Shown here piece by piece: positions 1 through 8,116 of a stretch of DNA of 54,779 nt. Location: the IMG/VR virus record IMGVR_UViG_3300046751_000253, positions 1 to 54,779 of that record; one strand, 5' to 3'. The first letter of the stretch is position 1. Every line of letters begins with the position of its first letter. Under the pieces are notes generated by a model. That model did no database searches, was not told the origin of the DNA, and was given only the letters and a program-made list of their open reading frames with translations. The DNA is from a virus. The position numbers and the translations under genes were made by a program.

Positions 1-27
1 AACTGGATAATATCTAATGAATACAAC
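1..27. repeat. Terminal direct repeat, copy 1
   Basis: These 27 bases are identical to the last 27 bases of the window (54753-54779). A 27-base repeat is much shorter than the direct terminal repeats of T7-like phages, so it most likely marks closure of a circular or circularly permuted molecule in assembly rather than true physical ends. It makes the first and last intergenic stretches one continuous control region. Confidence 0.9.
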
Positions 28-133
28 CTATTGGTGTAAAGACATGGGGAGGGGGGTGTGGTATTTATGTCACACTATACACACTAACTGCCTAATAATT
101 GTGCAGAATCTTAGCAAATCTGGGAAAAACTAG

Positions 134-151
134 TGTGACATTTTTGCAACA
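134..151 (+). repeat. 18-bp direct repeat, copy 1
   Basis: The sequence TGTGACATTTTTGCAACA occurs here and exactly again at 536-553, about 400 bp apart. It has imperfect dyad character (GTGACA against TGCAAC). It is a candidate binding site for a regulator of the late operon. Confidence 0.7.
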
Positions 152-349
152 CTACTTATGGTTGTGCAATCTATGGTAGAAAAAGGATGTTATGCCTATT
201 TTTTGTGCAATCCTAGCAAGTATACATAGAACCCCCACACAAAAAACTGTCTTACTATTATATATATAATATACCCCTAACATAAATTTTCAAAAAACAA
301 AGGGTATTTCATAGGTAGGGCTGGGGGCTAATTAGTATATATAAAATAT

Positions 350-378
350 TTGACAAAAGAAGTATTATAATATATAAT
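350..378 (+). promoter_or_regulatory. Consensus sigma70-type promoter for the late operon
   Basis: TTGACA at 350-355 and TATAAT at 373-378 are separated by exactly 17 bp, a perfect match to the bacterial housekeeping promoter consensus. It points rightward to the first late gene at 572, giving a leader of roughly 190 nt that contains a hairpin and a direct repeat. No phage RNA polymerase was recognised in the genome, which fits transcription by the host enzyme. Confidence 0.7.
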
Positions 379-446
379 ATAGTAGAATTAGATTACAGTT
401 ATAATTATATATGAGTAATATTGGTAGGTGTGTCGGGTGTCTTCTG

Positions 447-464
447 GGGGTATATATTTACCCC
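447..464. other. Hairpin in late leader
   Basis: GGGGTA (447-452) and TACCCC (459-464) form a perfect 6-bp stem with a 6-nt loop. It lies downstream of the consensus promoter, so it would be in the leader RNA. There is no T-run after it, so it does not look like a simple terminator. It shares a 12-mer with the hairpin at 54313-54350. Confidence 0.55.
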
Positions 465-535
465 GGTGGGTCTAAATAGAAAATAACATATCTTTACAGA
501 TTTCGCAATAGGGCTAATTTATTTTTTTATATGAC

Positions 536-553
536 TGTGACATTTTTGCAACA
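536..553 (+). repeat. 18-bp direct repeat, copy 2
   Basis: Exact second copy of TGTGACATTTTTGCAACA (first at 134-151). It ends about 18 bp before the ATG of the first late gene and borders its Shine-Dalgarno GGAAGGA. A protein bound here, or its RNA equivalent, could affect initiation of the first gene. Confidence 0.7.
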
Positions 554-571
554 GTTTGGAAGGAAATTAAA

Positions 572-784
572 ATGTTTAAAGCAATGATAATTGCATGTGT
601 ACTAAATAGTCCAGATGCTTGTATGCAGATATCTGATACCTATGGGCCATATAGCTCTCAGGGTAGATGTTTTACAAGACTAGAAGAAATGGAATATAAC
701 TTAGTAAAACTATGGAATGAACATAATATGAAGTTAGAGTTTAAACAGTCAAGTTGTATAGCAGTAGAAGGAGAGTCTACTTAA
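572..784 (+). CDS. Small Cys-containing hypothetical protein, first late gene
   Basis: A 70-residue protein of unknown function. The first 12 residues are hydrophobic (MFKAMIIACVL) and are followed by further cysteines, including an S-C-I near the end. Small proteins with this pattern, a short hydrophobic start then a YGPY-like turn and spaced cysteines, are frequent in marine phages, but I know no assigned role. It has a strong Shine-Dalgarno (GGAAGGA). Its stop overlaps the TerL start as TAATG, which implies translational coupling with terminase. The 72-residue protein at 13860 has a loosely similar layout. Confidence 0.7.
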   Translation: MFKAMIIACVLNSPDACMQISDTYGPYSSQGRCFTRLEEMEYNLVKLWNEHNMKLEFKQSSCIAVEGEST

Positions 785-2343
785 TGCTAGACGAAGTAGA
801 AGGTAAGACACCAGAAGAAATAAATAATATTTCCTTGTCTCTTGATTTAAGAGAGAAGCTGACGCATTATGCAAACATGAAGGCAAAGGATGACTTCCTT
901 ACCTTTGTAAAGATATTTGCACCTACAATTGTCTCTGACTTTAAGATGGGTAGGCATATTGAACTACTATGTGAAAAGCTACAGGGTGTTATAGATGGTA
1001 GTACAAAAAGACTTATGATATTTCTACCCCCTCGTTCTTCTAAGTCTGTGGTGGCAAGTAAGCTGTTTCCTGCATGGTACATTGGTAACTTTGGTCACCA
1101 TGAGATTATGTCTGTCTCCCACAGTGACCAGCTTGCAAGTGACTTTGGTAGAACTGTACGAGACATTGTAAATACGGACAGGTTTCAAAAGATATTCCGT
1201 GGTATATCTCTAAGAAGTGATGTGAAGGCAGCAGGTAAGTGGAAGACAAATAAAAACGGTTCTTACTATGCAGCAGGTGTAAGAAGTCAGGTTGCAGGTC
1301 GGGGTGCTCACGTAGCCTTGCTCGATGACGTGATGTCAGAAGAAGACAGTTTTAGTGAAGCAGGTAGACGTTATATCAAGGAGTGGTATCCTGCAGGTCT
1401 ACGTACTCGTATTATGCCTAATGGTGCAATCATTATTATTAATACAAGATATCACTATGACGATTTGTGTGGTTGGCTTTTGAAGCAAGAGCAAAACGCA
1501 GAAGAAACGCCAAACCCTTGGGAAGTAATTAGTATACCTGCATGGCTGAATAAAGACGCAGCAGAGCTTCTTGGTCTACCAGAAGGTACGTCTTACTTTC
1601 CTGAGTGGAAGCCAGATGAATTGTTAAAGATTGACGAAATGGAAATAAGAAGTTCCAATGGTAGTAGATATTGGAACTCTTTGTATATGCAAGACCCCTC
1701 ACCTGATGACGGTGGTATTATTAAAAAGAAATGGTTAAAGTGGTGGGAATATGACGAACCACCACCATGTGACTTTATAATACAGACATATGATACAGCT
1801 TTTAGTACTGCAAGAACTGCTGACTATAGTGTAATACAAACATGGGGGATATTTAACTCCTTTGAAGAAGATGAGTATGGTACAGAACAAATAACTTCTA
1901 ATCTAATACTATTAGGTAATATAAGAGGTAGATTTGAATACCCAGAACTAAGACGTAAAGCACAAGAATTATTTGCAGAGTTTAGACCAGATGTATGTAT
2001 AATAGAAAAGAAAGCTTCTGGTCAATCTCTTATCCAAGACATGAGAAGAGCAGGACTACCTGTATTGGACTATTTACCTGACCGTGATAAGGTAGCTCGT
2101 GTCTTTGCAGCAACTGCTCTAATGGAAGCAGGACGTGTGTGGTTACCAGAAGGAAGAACATGGGCAGATGATTTGTTTGCAGAATGTATGTCTTTCCCTA
2201 ATGGAGCACATGATGACCAAGTAGACTGTCTAACAATGGCAGTTCATTACATGAGAGACAGTTGGAACTTGATACACCCAGAAGACCCTGATTGGGAAGA
2301 TGGTCCAAGAACAAAAAGAAGGGTTGCATATTGGAGAACATAA
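784..2343 (+). CDS. terL: Terminase large subunit
   Basis: ATPase-nuclease motor that packages DNA into the prohead through the portal. The start at 784 is chosen because ATG overlaps the previous stop (TAATG) and AAGGAG lies just upstream; the protein is 519 residues. Residues 82-88 (PPRSSKS) are a deviant Walker A and 177-182 (VALLDD) are Walker B with a catalytic acidic pair. The C-terminal half carries RNase H-like nuclease acidic positions in YDTAFS (around 340), VCIIEK (around 420) and AHDDQVD (around 485). The length is normal for the family. It heads the late operon right after the control region. Its partner TerS is unusually far away, at 36176-35664 on the other strand. Confidence 0.95.
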   Translation: MLDEVEGKTPEEINNISLSLDLREKLTHYANMKAKDDFLTFVKIFAPTIVSDFKMGRHIELLCEKLQGVIDGSTKRLMIFLPPRSSKSVVASKLFPAWYIGNFGHHEIMSVSHSDQLASDFGRTVRDIVNTDRFQKIFRGISLRSDVKAAGKWKTNKNGSYYAAGVRSQVAGRGAHVALLDDVMSEEDSFSEAGRRYIKEWYPAGLRTRIMPNGAIIIINTRYHYDDLCGWLLKQEQNAEETPNPWEVISIPAWLNKDAAELLGLPEGTSYFPEWKPDELLKIDEMEIRSSNGSRYWNSLYMQDPSPDDGGIIKKKWLKWWEYDEPPPCDFIIQTYDTAFSTARTADYSVIQTWGIFNSFEEDEYGTEQITSNLILLGNIRGRFEYPELRRKAQELFAEFRPDVCIIEKKASGQSLIQDMRRAGLPVLDYLPDRDKVARVFAATALMEAGRVWLPEGRTWADDLFAECMSFPNGAHDDQVDCLTMAVHYMRDSWNLIHPEDPDWEDGPRTKRRVAYWRT

Positions 2344-2387
2344 GTATATAATAACAATTAACTGGAGCTAACTAAGAAGGAAAGATA

Positions 2388-4892
2388 ATGGCTATAGAAA
2401 AAAATCCAAATGACCCTATTTCTAAAGAAAATGTTATTCAACTAAATATAGAAAATCAAGAAGAATTAGACTTTCCGGGTGTAAACTTTGAAGTAGACCC
2501 TGAAACAGGAGACTTAGAAGTAGAATTTGAAACTGAGTTTGATTTGACCGATGTAGATAACATTGTAGAATTTAATATTGAAGACGAATTTTATACTAAC
2601 CTTGCAGAGCAAATCGAAGAAGACGAGCTTATTCGCATTGGTGAAGAAGTATACGAAAAATACGAAGCAGACAAAGAGTCACGGGCAGAATGGGAATCCA
2701 TGTTTGAACGAGGCTTTGACCTGCTTGGTTTGAAACTGGAAGAAACTACAGAACCTTTTGAAGGTGCGGCAACTGCTGTCCACCCACTACTCATTGAGTC
2801 TGCAGTTAAATTCCAGAGCCGTGCATCCCAAGAACTATTTCCTTCCAGTGGCCCAGTTAAAGCTCAGGTTCTTGGTGATGCTACGGTTGAAAAACAACGT
2901 CAAGCAAACCGTGTTCAGAACTTTATGAACTATCAGCTAACTGATATGATGCCTGAATACTTTGACGAGTTTGAACGTATGTTGTTCCATTTACCACTTA
3001 TTGGTAGCTCATTCAAAAAGATTTATTATGATGGTTCAGTAGAACGCCCTGTCAGTGAGTTTGTACCTATTGACCAGTTCTATGTGTCTTACTATGCAAC
3101 AGACCTAAGACGGGCAGACAGATATACTCATGTATTATATCGTAGCCCTCGTGAGATTGCCAATGCAATGTACTCAGGCATGTATGCAGAAATGGACTTA
3201 CCAGATGCATATATTCCACAGCAGTCAGAACTTACACAAAAGATGGACACAGTACTTGGCTTGTCTCCTTCTTCTGATACAGATATGCAGTATGTTCTTC
3301 TTGAACAGCATTGTTATCTTGATATTGAAGGACATGGTTATGAGTGTCCTTATATTGTAACCATTGAAGAGTCAACACGTAAAGTATTGTCTATACGTAG
3401 AAACTGGAATGAAGACGATAAGAACAAAGAAAAGAAAATGTTCTTTACACATTATCGTTTTGTTCCGGGATTTGGTTTCTATGGTCTAGGACTTATTCAC
3501 TTCCTTGGTAACCTTACAATGTCTGCCACTGCAGCTATGCGTAATCTTATTGATGCAGGACAGTTTGCTAACTTGCCCGGTGGCTTCAAAGCAAAAGGTG
3601 TACGTATTGTAGGTGACAATGACCCAATTGCTCCGGGTGAATTTAAAGAAGTAGAAGCAACAGGTATGGACTTAACACGTTCTATTGTACCTTTGCCTTA
3701 CAAAGAACCGTCAGGCACATTATTCCAGATGCTTCAGTTTGTCGCAGGAGCAGGTCAAAAGTTTGCAGACACTACAGAACAAGTTATTACAGAAGGTTCT
3801 AACTATGGTCCTGTAGGCACAACTATGGCCTTACTTGAAGCATCAAGTAAATTCTTTAGTGCAATCCATAAACGACTTCACAAATCACAACGTGACGAGT
3901 TTAAAATTCTTGCACGTATTAACTATGAAAGCTTACCACCAAAATATCCTTATGACGTACCCGGTGTAAGTGAGGAAATATTTAAGCGTGACTTTGATGG
4001 TCGTGTGGATGTCTTGCCTGTCTCTGACCCTAACATTCCTTCTTCGGCACACAGGCTGATGATGGCACAGATGGTTATGCAGCAAGCACAGCAATCTCCT
4101 CCCGGAATGTTTAACATGGAAGAACTTAACCGTACTTTACTTAATGCGGCAAACATTCCTAACTTGGATAAGATACTTCCAGAAAAACCACAGGCACAGG
4201 CACTTGACCCTGTAACAGATATTGAAGCAGCAACTAAAGGTCTGCCAATTAAAGCCTTTGCAGGTCAGAACCATGATGCACATATTCAGATTAAGAGTAT
4301 GTTCCTACAAGACCCTGCTAATGGTGCAAATCCAATTATGCAACGTGTAGCACCTATCTTACAAGCTAACATACAAGAACATGTAGTTATGAAGTATGAA
4401 GAGCAAGTAAATGGTCTGACACGTCAAATGATGGCAGAAGCTCCAGCAGGTGACCCTAATGCTCAGAACCCTCAAGTAATTGAGCAGGTAATGATGGCGG
4501 CTGCACAGCAGGTAACACAAGCAAACATGGCTGCTGCACAGAAAGGTCCATCACCTGAACAGGCAATGGTTCAGATGGAAGCACAACGTCTTCAGATTGA
4601 ACAGGAAAAGGTACAGGCACAGCTTGCTAAAGAAGCAACTGAGGGTGCTCTAAAGAACCGTGACCTTGACTTGAAAGAACAGAAGCTGGCACTTGATGCA
4701 TATAAGATTGGTGCAGAAGGTACACTAAAAGCAGACGAAAAAGAAAAAGACAGAAATGCCAAGGCAGCAATTAAGGCAGTAGAACTTCTTGCAGACATGG
4801 TTAAGCATGAAGATAATCTTGAAAGCTCAGAAGCTGCAAAAGCAATTGATGTCATTAGTAAAATGATTTCAGATACAAAGGGAGCTAAGTAA
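2388..4892 (+). CDS. Portal protein (P22/podovirus-like)
   Basis: Twelve-fold ring at the capsid vertex through which DNA is packaged and ejected. The 834-residue protein has an acidic N-terminus, then a conserved portal core (for example PFEGAATAVHP around 125 and GFGFYGLGLIH around 365). A long Gln/Ala/Glu/Lys-rich helical C-terminus (about 690-790) resembles the helical barrel extension of P22-type portals. It is longer than T7 (536) or P22 (725) portals. It follows TerL by 44 bp with SD AAGGAAAG and overlaps the next gene as TAATG. The fold class is confident from sequence pattern and position; the barrel is inferred. Confidence 0.9.
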   Translation: MAIEKNPNDPISKENVIQLNIENQEELDFPGVNFEVDPETGDLEVEFETEFDLTDVDNIVEFNIEDEFYTNLAEQIEEDELIRIGEEVYEKYEADKESRAEWESMFERGFDLLGLKLEETTEPFEGAATAVHPLLIESAVKFQSRASQELFPSSGPVKAQVLGDATVEKQRQANRVQNFMNYQLTDMMPEYFDEFERMLFHLPLIGSSFKKIYYDGSVERPVSEFVPIDQFYVSYYATDLRRADRYTHVLYRSPREIANAMYSGMYAEMDLPDAYIPQQSELTQKMDTVLGLSPSSDTDMQYVLLEQHCYLDIEGHGYECPYIVTIEESTRKVLSIRRNWNEDDKNKEKKMFFTHYRFVPGFGFYGLGLIHFLGNLTMSATAAMRNLIDAGQFANLPGGFKAKGVRIVGDNDPIAPGEFKEVEATGMDLTRSIVPLPYKEPSGTLFQMLQFVAGAGQKFADTTEQVITEGSNYGPVGTTMALLEASSKFFSAIHKRLHKSQRDEFKILARINYESLPPKYPYDVPGVSEEIFKRDFDGRVDVLPVSDPNIPSSAHRLMMAQMVMQQAQQSPPGMFNMEELNRTLLNAANIPNLDKILPEKPQAQALDPVTDIEAATKGLPIKAFAGQNHDAHIQIKSMFLQDPANGANPIMQRVAPILQANIQEHVVMKYEEQVNGLTRQMMAEAPAGDPNAQNPQVIEQVMMAAAQQVTQANMAAAQKGPSPEQAMVQMEAQRLQIEQEKVQAQLAKEATEGALKNRDLDLKEQKLALDAYKIGAEGTLKADEKEKDRNAKAAIKAVELLADMVKHEDNLESSEAAKAIDVISKMISDTKGAK

Positions 4893-5848
4893 TGTCAGGG
4901 TTAGCAGGAGTTGCCAAAACATTATTAAAAGAATTTGTAACACCAGTTAAAACTGTAGGTAGAAAAGGAGCAAAAACTTTTGTTCCTGAAGACAAGCCTA
5001 TTATGAGGATGGAAGAAAGTGTGGAAGAAACTCTTTCTCCTCGAATAAAACGTGCTATGGATACAGAAAAGTTTCCTGAAGCTGCCTCTATTATGCCAGC
5101 ACCCGGTAGATTTTTTGACCCAGCAAAGCGTGATTATAAAGAAGGCATGGCAAAAGGTTTAGAAAAAGCAGGTATTGAACTTGATTTAGATTTTGGTAAT
5201 TACATTATGATGGGTAAAGGTAAACCTACTGATGTATCAAATGAAACTTTTGAAAATCTTTTTATTAGTCCTCGTACTTCATTTAAAAAAAGTAGTGAAA
5301 GATTGCCTAGTACTCCAACACAAAATAAAACTATAGCTAGAGCTAATACACTTTCTGAAAATTTAACTATTGAAGATATGTTAAAAAATTATAAACAAAA
5401 TACTGGTTCTACAGGAAAAGAAATAAATACTAATCTTTTACAGCCGGGAAGATTTAAAGTTATAGTAAATAACGAAGAAAGATTATTAGACCATCCTATT
5501 GTTGCAGTACAGCCTAAAAGTGGTAAACATTACTATACACTAGATACGCAATTTGTTGGTCCTGTCAATATGAAAAAAATGACAACAAAAGTAAACAGAA
5601 CATTAAAGTCTGGTGAAATTAAAGAAGAAGTACCTCAACCTAATTTACGTCCTGCAACTGTAGGAGATATTAGACTAGGTAATAAAGTAGGAGAAATTAA
5701 AGTAGGAAGTAAGATGCATCCTTTATACGACTATATTGAAGTAGATGCTATACCTTCTTTTTCTAAAGGAATAGGACAAATAGAAAAGTTTAAGTCGGGT
5801 GGTAGAGTAGAACGTAATCCCTATAACTACGAACCAAAGGCTATTTAA
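4892..5848 (+). CDS. Hypothetical protein with C-terminal KSGG motif
   Basis: A 318-residue protein that I do not recognise. It is Lys- and Gly-rich, with no clear membrane segment or catalytic motif. The C-terminus (KSGGRVERNPYNYEP) belongs to a Lys-x-Gly-Gly tail pattern seen in several virion-region proteins of this genome (10758, 11858, 15175, 34252). Its start overlaps the portal stop and its stop overlaps the next start (TAATG in both cases). A minor head protein is possible from its position between portal and GroES. Confidence 0.75.
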   Translation: MSGLAGVAKTLLKEFVTPVKTVGRKGAKTFVPEDKPIMRMEESVEETLSPRIKRAMDTEKFPEAASIMPAPGRFFDPAKRDYKEGMAKGLEKAGIELDLDFGNYIMMGKGKPTDVSNETFENLFISPRTSFKKSSERLPSTPTQNKTIARANTLSENLTIEDMLKNYKQNTGSTGKEINTNLLQPGRFKVIVNNEERLLDHPIVAVQPKSGKHYYTLDTQFVGPVNMKKMTTKVNRTLKSGEIKEEVPQPNLRPATVGDIRLGNKVGEIKVGSKMHPLYDYIEVDAIPSFSKGIGQIEKFKSGGRVERNPYNYEPKAI

Positions 5849-6042
5849 TGCTTATAGAAGAAATAGATAAAGTATTACATAAAGAAATTGAATTAATAAA
5901 AAATTCGCTTGCATCTGGCGCAGCTTCAGACTATCATACATATATGAACTCTGTAGGTCGCATTTCAGGTTTGGAATGGGCAAGAGCAGAAGTTAAAAAT
6001 ATAGTTAACAAAGTAATGTATGAAGACGATGGAGATGATTAA
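5848..6042 (+). CDS. Small hypothetical protein
   Basis: A 64-residue, mostly helical protein of unknown function with an acidic tail (YEDDGDD). It is translationally coupled to the previous gene (TAATG) and ends 2 nt before the GroES-like gene. Its position in the head-morphogenesis block suggests an assembly or chaperone-accessory role, but nothing in the sequence proves it. Confidence 0.7.
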   Translation: MLIEEIDKVLHKEIELIKNSLASGAASDYHTYMNSVGRISGLEWARAEVKNIVNKVMYEDDGDD

Positions 6043-6044
6043 TT

Positions 6045-6461
6045 ATGCAAGCAGTTGCTATGGAAAAAACAATTCTTAACGATGCGTGGAATACAAATGA
6101 AGAAGTTCCAGACCCAGACGTACTTCCAGTAATTCCGGGTTACCACTTACTAATTCGTCCTGTTTCTGTAAAGCAGGAAACTAAAGGTGGTATTATTCTT
6201 CCAGATTCTACTAGAGATGATATTGCATATCTTACAACTGTAGGTAAAGTACTTGCAGTAGGTAAGGATGCATATAAAGATAATGATAGGTATCCTAATG
6301 GTCCTTGGTGTAAAGAAGGTGATTATGTCTGTTATGGTAAACATTCAGGTCAAAAGTTTTTCTACAAGGGTGTAAGGCTTATTCTTTTATTAGATGACCA
6401 GATATCAATGATAGTGGATGACCCAAAAGAATTAGACCCTACTTATAATTTATCTAATTAA
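6045..6461 (+). CDS. GroES-like co-chaperonin (Cpn10)
   Basis: Predicted lid of the host GroEL chamber, comparable in role to T4 gp31, which replaces GroES for folding the T4 capsid protein. Of 138 residues, about 30-130 match the Cpn10 fold: PGYHLLIRPV, then a mobile-loop region with KGGIILPD (about 46-53), then TVGKVLAVG, a GDYVCYGKHSG strand turn and a final strand pair. The first 25 residues are an acidic extension absent from bacterial GroES. An internal ATG at 6060 is an alternative start. The location between portal and scaffold/capsid genes supports a job in capsid protein folding. Confidence 0.88.
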   Translation: MQAVAMEKTILNDAWNTNEEVPDPDVLPVIPGYHLLIRPVSVKQETKGGIILPDSTRDDIAYLTTVGKVLAVGKDAYKDNDRYPNGPWCKEGDYVCYGKHSGQKFFYKGVRLILLLDDQISMIVDDPKELDPTYNLSN

Positions 6462-6560
6462 TTTAATACATAGGTATTGTATAACTTTATTACTTGTTGT
6501 AATATAGTATCAAATGCGTAACTCGTCACAGTGTCGCAACTGACGTAAAAGGAGAAATAT
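6462..6560. other. Intergenic leader before scaffold gene
   Basis: About 100 bp without a gene. It contains a short inverted repeat (CGTCA ... TGACG, roughly 6516-6545) and AAAGGAG just ahead of the scaffold ATG. A weak promoter-like pair cannot be excluded. The gap is unusual in an operon where most genes overlap, and it may allow separate expression of the abundant scaffold and capsid proteins. Confidence 0.4.
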
Positions 6561-7559
6561 ATGTCTGAAGAATGGACAACGGTAAACACTTCCAATGCCG
6601 AGAATGAGGAAGAGAAAGTTGAGTTTGAAATTGAGAGTGAACTATCCGAAGGTACTTCCGAAGAGGAAGCCGTACAAACGAAGCAACAGCAAAATGCAAA
6701 CGCAGTCAATACTGGGGAATATGCTGAACAACAAAGCACTAGCTCAGAGGGTAAATCAGATGTATCTGAAGAGCCTCAATCAGGAGCACAAAAACGGATA
6801 AGACAATTAGTTCGTCAAAAGAAAGAACGTGAAGAACAAATTGAAACTCTGATGACTCGCCAACTAGAGTTAGAGGAAAGATTAAAAGCTCAACAGCAAG
6901 AGATTAAAACTTCACTACAGAAGAACTTTGAATCTGCTGAAGCACAGATTAATAGTCGTATTGAACTAGCTGAAGATGCTTATAAACAAGCTCTTGAGTC
7001 AGGTGATACAGATAGAATTGTAGCTGCACAAAAGAACTTGAATAAAGCTCAAGGTGATGCAACAACTCTTAATGTTACACGTAATCAATATAGACCACAG
7101 ATTGAAGAACAAGAAGAAGTTCGTCAGCCACAAAGACAACCAGCACAACAATCAGCAGAGTATGATAGGTTGGCAGTTGAGTGGGCAGGACGTAACCCTT
7201 GGTTTGGTCAAGACAATGTAATGACAACATTAGCTCTTGAGATTGACCAAGAATTAAAATCAGAAGGTTACGATTCTAATGACGAAGACTTCTATAAAGA
7301 GATTGACACTCGCCTTCGCAGCAAATATCCGCAGCGTTTTGGTGGAGAGGTTCAAGAGCAACGTGAGCAGGAAACGTCAACTCCTGCCCAAGTGGTCGGT
7401 GGAGCATCACGCACTTCATCAGCCTCGTCAGGTAAGAAGGTACGTCTAACAAAAGAAGATGTACGTCTTGCAGAAAAGTGGGGTATACCCTTGGAACAGT
7501 ATGCAGCCGAGAAGCTAAAAGTAGATACAGCAGACGGTGAATATACTTCAGTTTACTAA
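6561..7559 (+). CDS. Capsid scaffolding protein
   Basis: Internal scaffold that guides capsid shell assembly and is then removed. The 332-residue protein is highly charged. It has an acidic, disordered N-terminal 80 residues, then a long coiled-coil-forming stretch (about 85-200; REEQIETLMTRQLELEERL and similar). A C-terminal basic/hydrophobic tail (KKVRLTKEDVRLAEKWG) could contact the capsid protein. Position just upstream of the capsid genes and composition are typical of podoviral scaffolds. No protease motif is seen. It has SD AAAGGAG. Confidence 0.8.
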   Translation: MSEEWTTVNTSNAENEEEKVEFEIESELSEGTSEEEAVQTKQQQNANAVNTGEYAEQQSTSSEGKSDVSEEPQSGAQKRIRQLVRQKKEREEQIETLMTRQLELEERLKAQQQEIKTSLQKNFESAEAQINSRIELAEDAYKQALESGDTDRIVAAQKNLNKAQGDATTLNVTRNQYRPQIEEQEEVRQPQRQPAQQSAEYDRLAVEWAGRNPWFGQDNVMTTLALEIDQELKSEGYDSNDEDFYKEIDTRLRSKYPQRFGGEVQEQREQETSTPAQVVGGASRTSSASSGKKVRLTKEDVRLAEKWGIPLEQYAAEKLKVDTADGEYTSVY

Positions 7560-7578
7560 CAGCGTGGAGGAAAACTAA

Positions 7579-8073
7579 ATGGCACGTAACACAAATACAC
7601 AACGTAATGTTGAGACTCGTGAACTCAATACAAGGGAACAAGACATGGAATACCGTGAGCCTAGCTTATTGGAAATTCCTGACTCAGTATCTGAACGGTT
7701 TTTAAATCAAGGCCTTACACTTCGTTGGATACGAGTAACAACCCGAAACCAAGAAGACTACAAAAACGTAGGCAAAAAGTTTCAAGAGGGTTGGCAGTTT
7801 GTAACTGTAGATGAAGTTCCTGAGTTACAACATAATTCCTTCGTAAGGGATGAAGGGCGATACAAGGGTGCAGTCTGTCGTGGAGACTTAGCATTGGCAA
7901 AAATGCCAATTCAGAAAGCACAAAATCGTCAGGCATATTTTGAGAATCAAAGCCGTGAGATGGTTGATGCAGTTAATCAACAGCTTATGGGGCAGAGTGA
8001 CACAAGAATGCCAATTAGAAATAGTAGTAAAACAAATGTTACTAGAGGACGTACACCTAACTTTCAAGATTAG
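7579..8073 (+). CDS. Hypothetical head-region protein
   Basis: A 164-residue protein, unrecognised. It is rich in Arg, Asn and Gln, with a disordered N-terminus and a conserved-looking core (GLTLRWIRV, then EGWQFVTVDEVPEL around 75-90 and CRGDLALAKMP around 110). This core resembles small proteins encoded between scaffold and capsid in other marine podoviruses. A role as a minor capsid or scaffold partner is inferred from position only. It has SD GGAGG 8 nt before ATG. Confidence 0.65.
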   Translation: MARNTNTQRNVETRELNTREQDMEYREPSLLEIPDSVSERFLNQGLTLRWIRVTTRNQEDYKNVGKKFQEGWQFVTVDEVPELQHNSFVRDEGRYKGAVCRGDLALAKMPIQKAQNRQAYFENQSREMVDAVNQQLMGQSDTRMPIRNSSKTNVTRGRTPNFQD

Positions 8074-8116
8074 GTATAAAGAATTTAGTAGTGCTTTTTA
8101 AAAAGGGAGACTAAAA

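Larger units (their letters stand above)
28..571. other. Right half of the divergent control region (no gene)
   Basis: No convincing gene is present in this very AT-rich stretch. It holds two 18-bp direct repeats (134-151, 536-553), several TTGTGCA-type short motifs between 100 and 220, a perfect sigma70-like promoter (350-378), and a hairpin (447-464) that shares GGGGTATATATT with a hairpin at the other side of the control region. A 16-nt string at 265-280 (TATAATATACCCCTAA) also recurs at 54319-54334. The region lies between leftward early genes and rightward late genes, so origin and packaging-site functions are plausible but not shown. Confidence 0.7.

Noticed and set aside
17-133. 38-codon frame from ATG at 17 (plus strand)
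   Set aside because: No Shine-Dalgarno, odd composition (Trp/Cys/His mix), and it runs through the AT-rich control region and into the first 18-bp repeat zone. No support as a gene.
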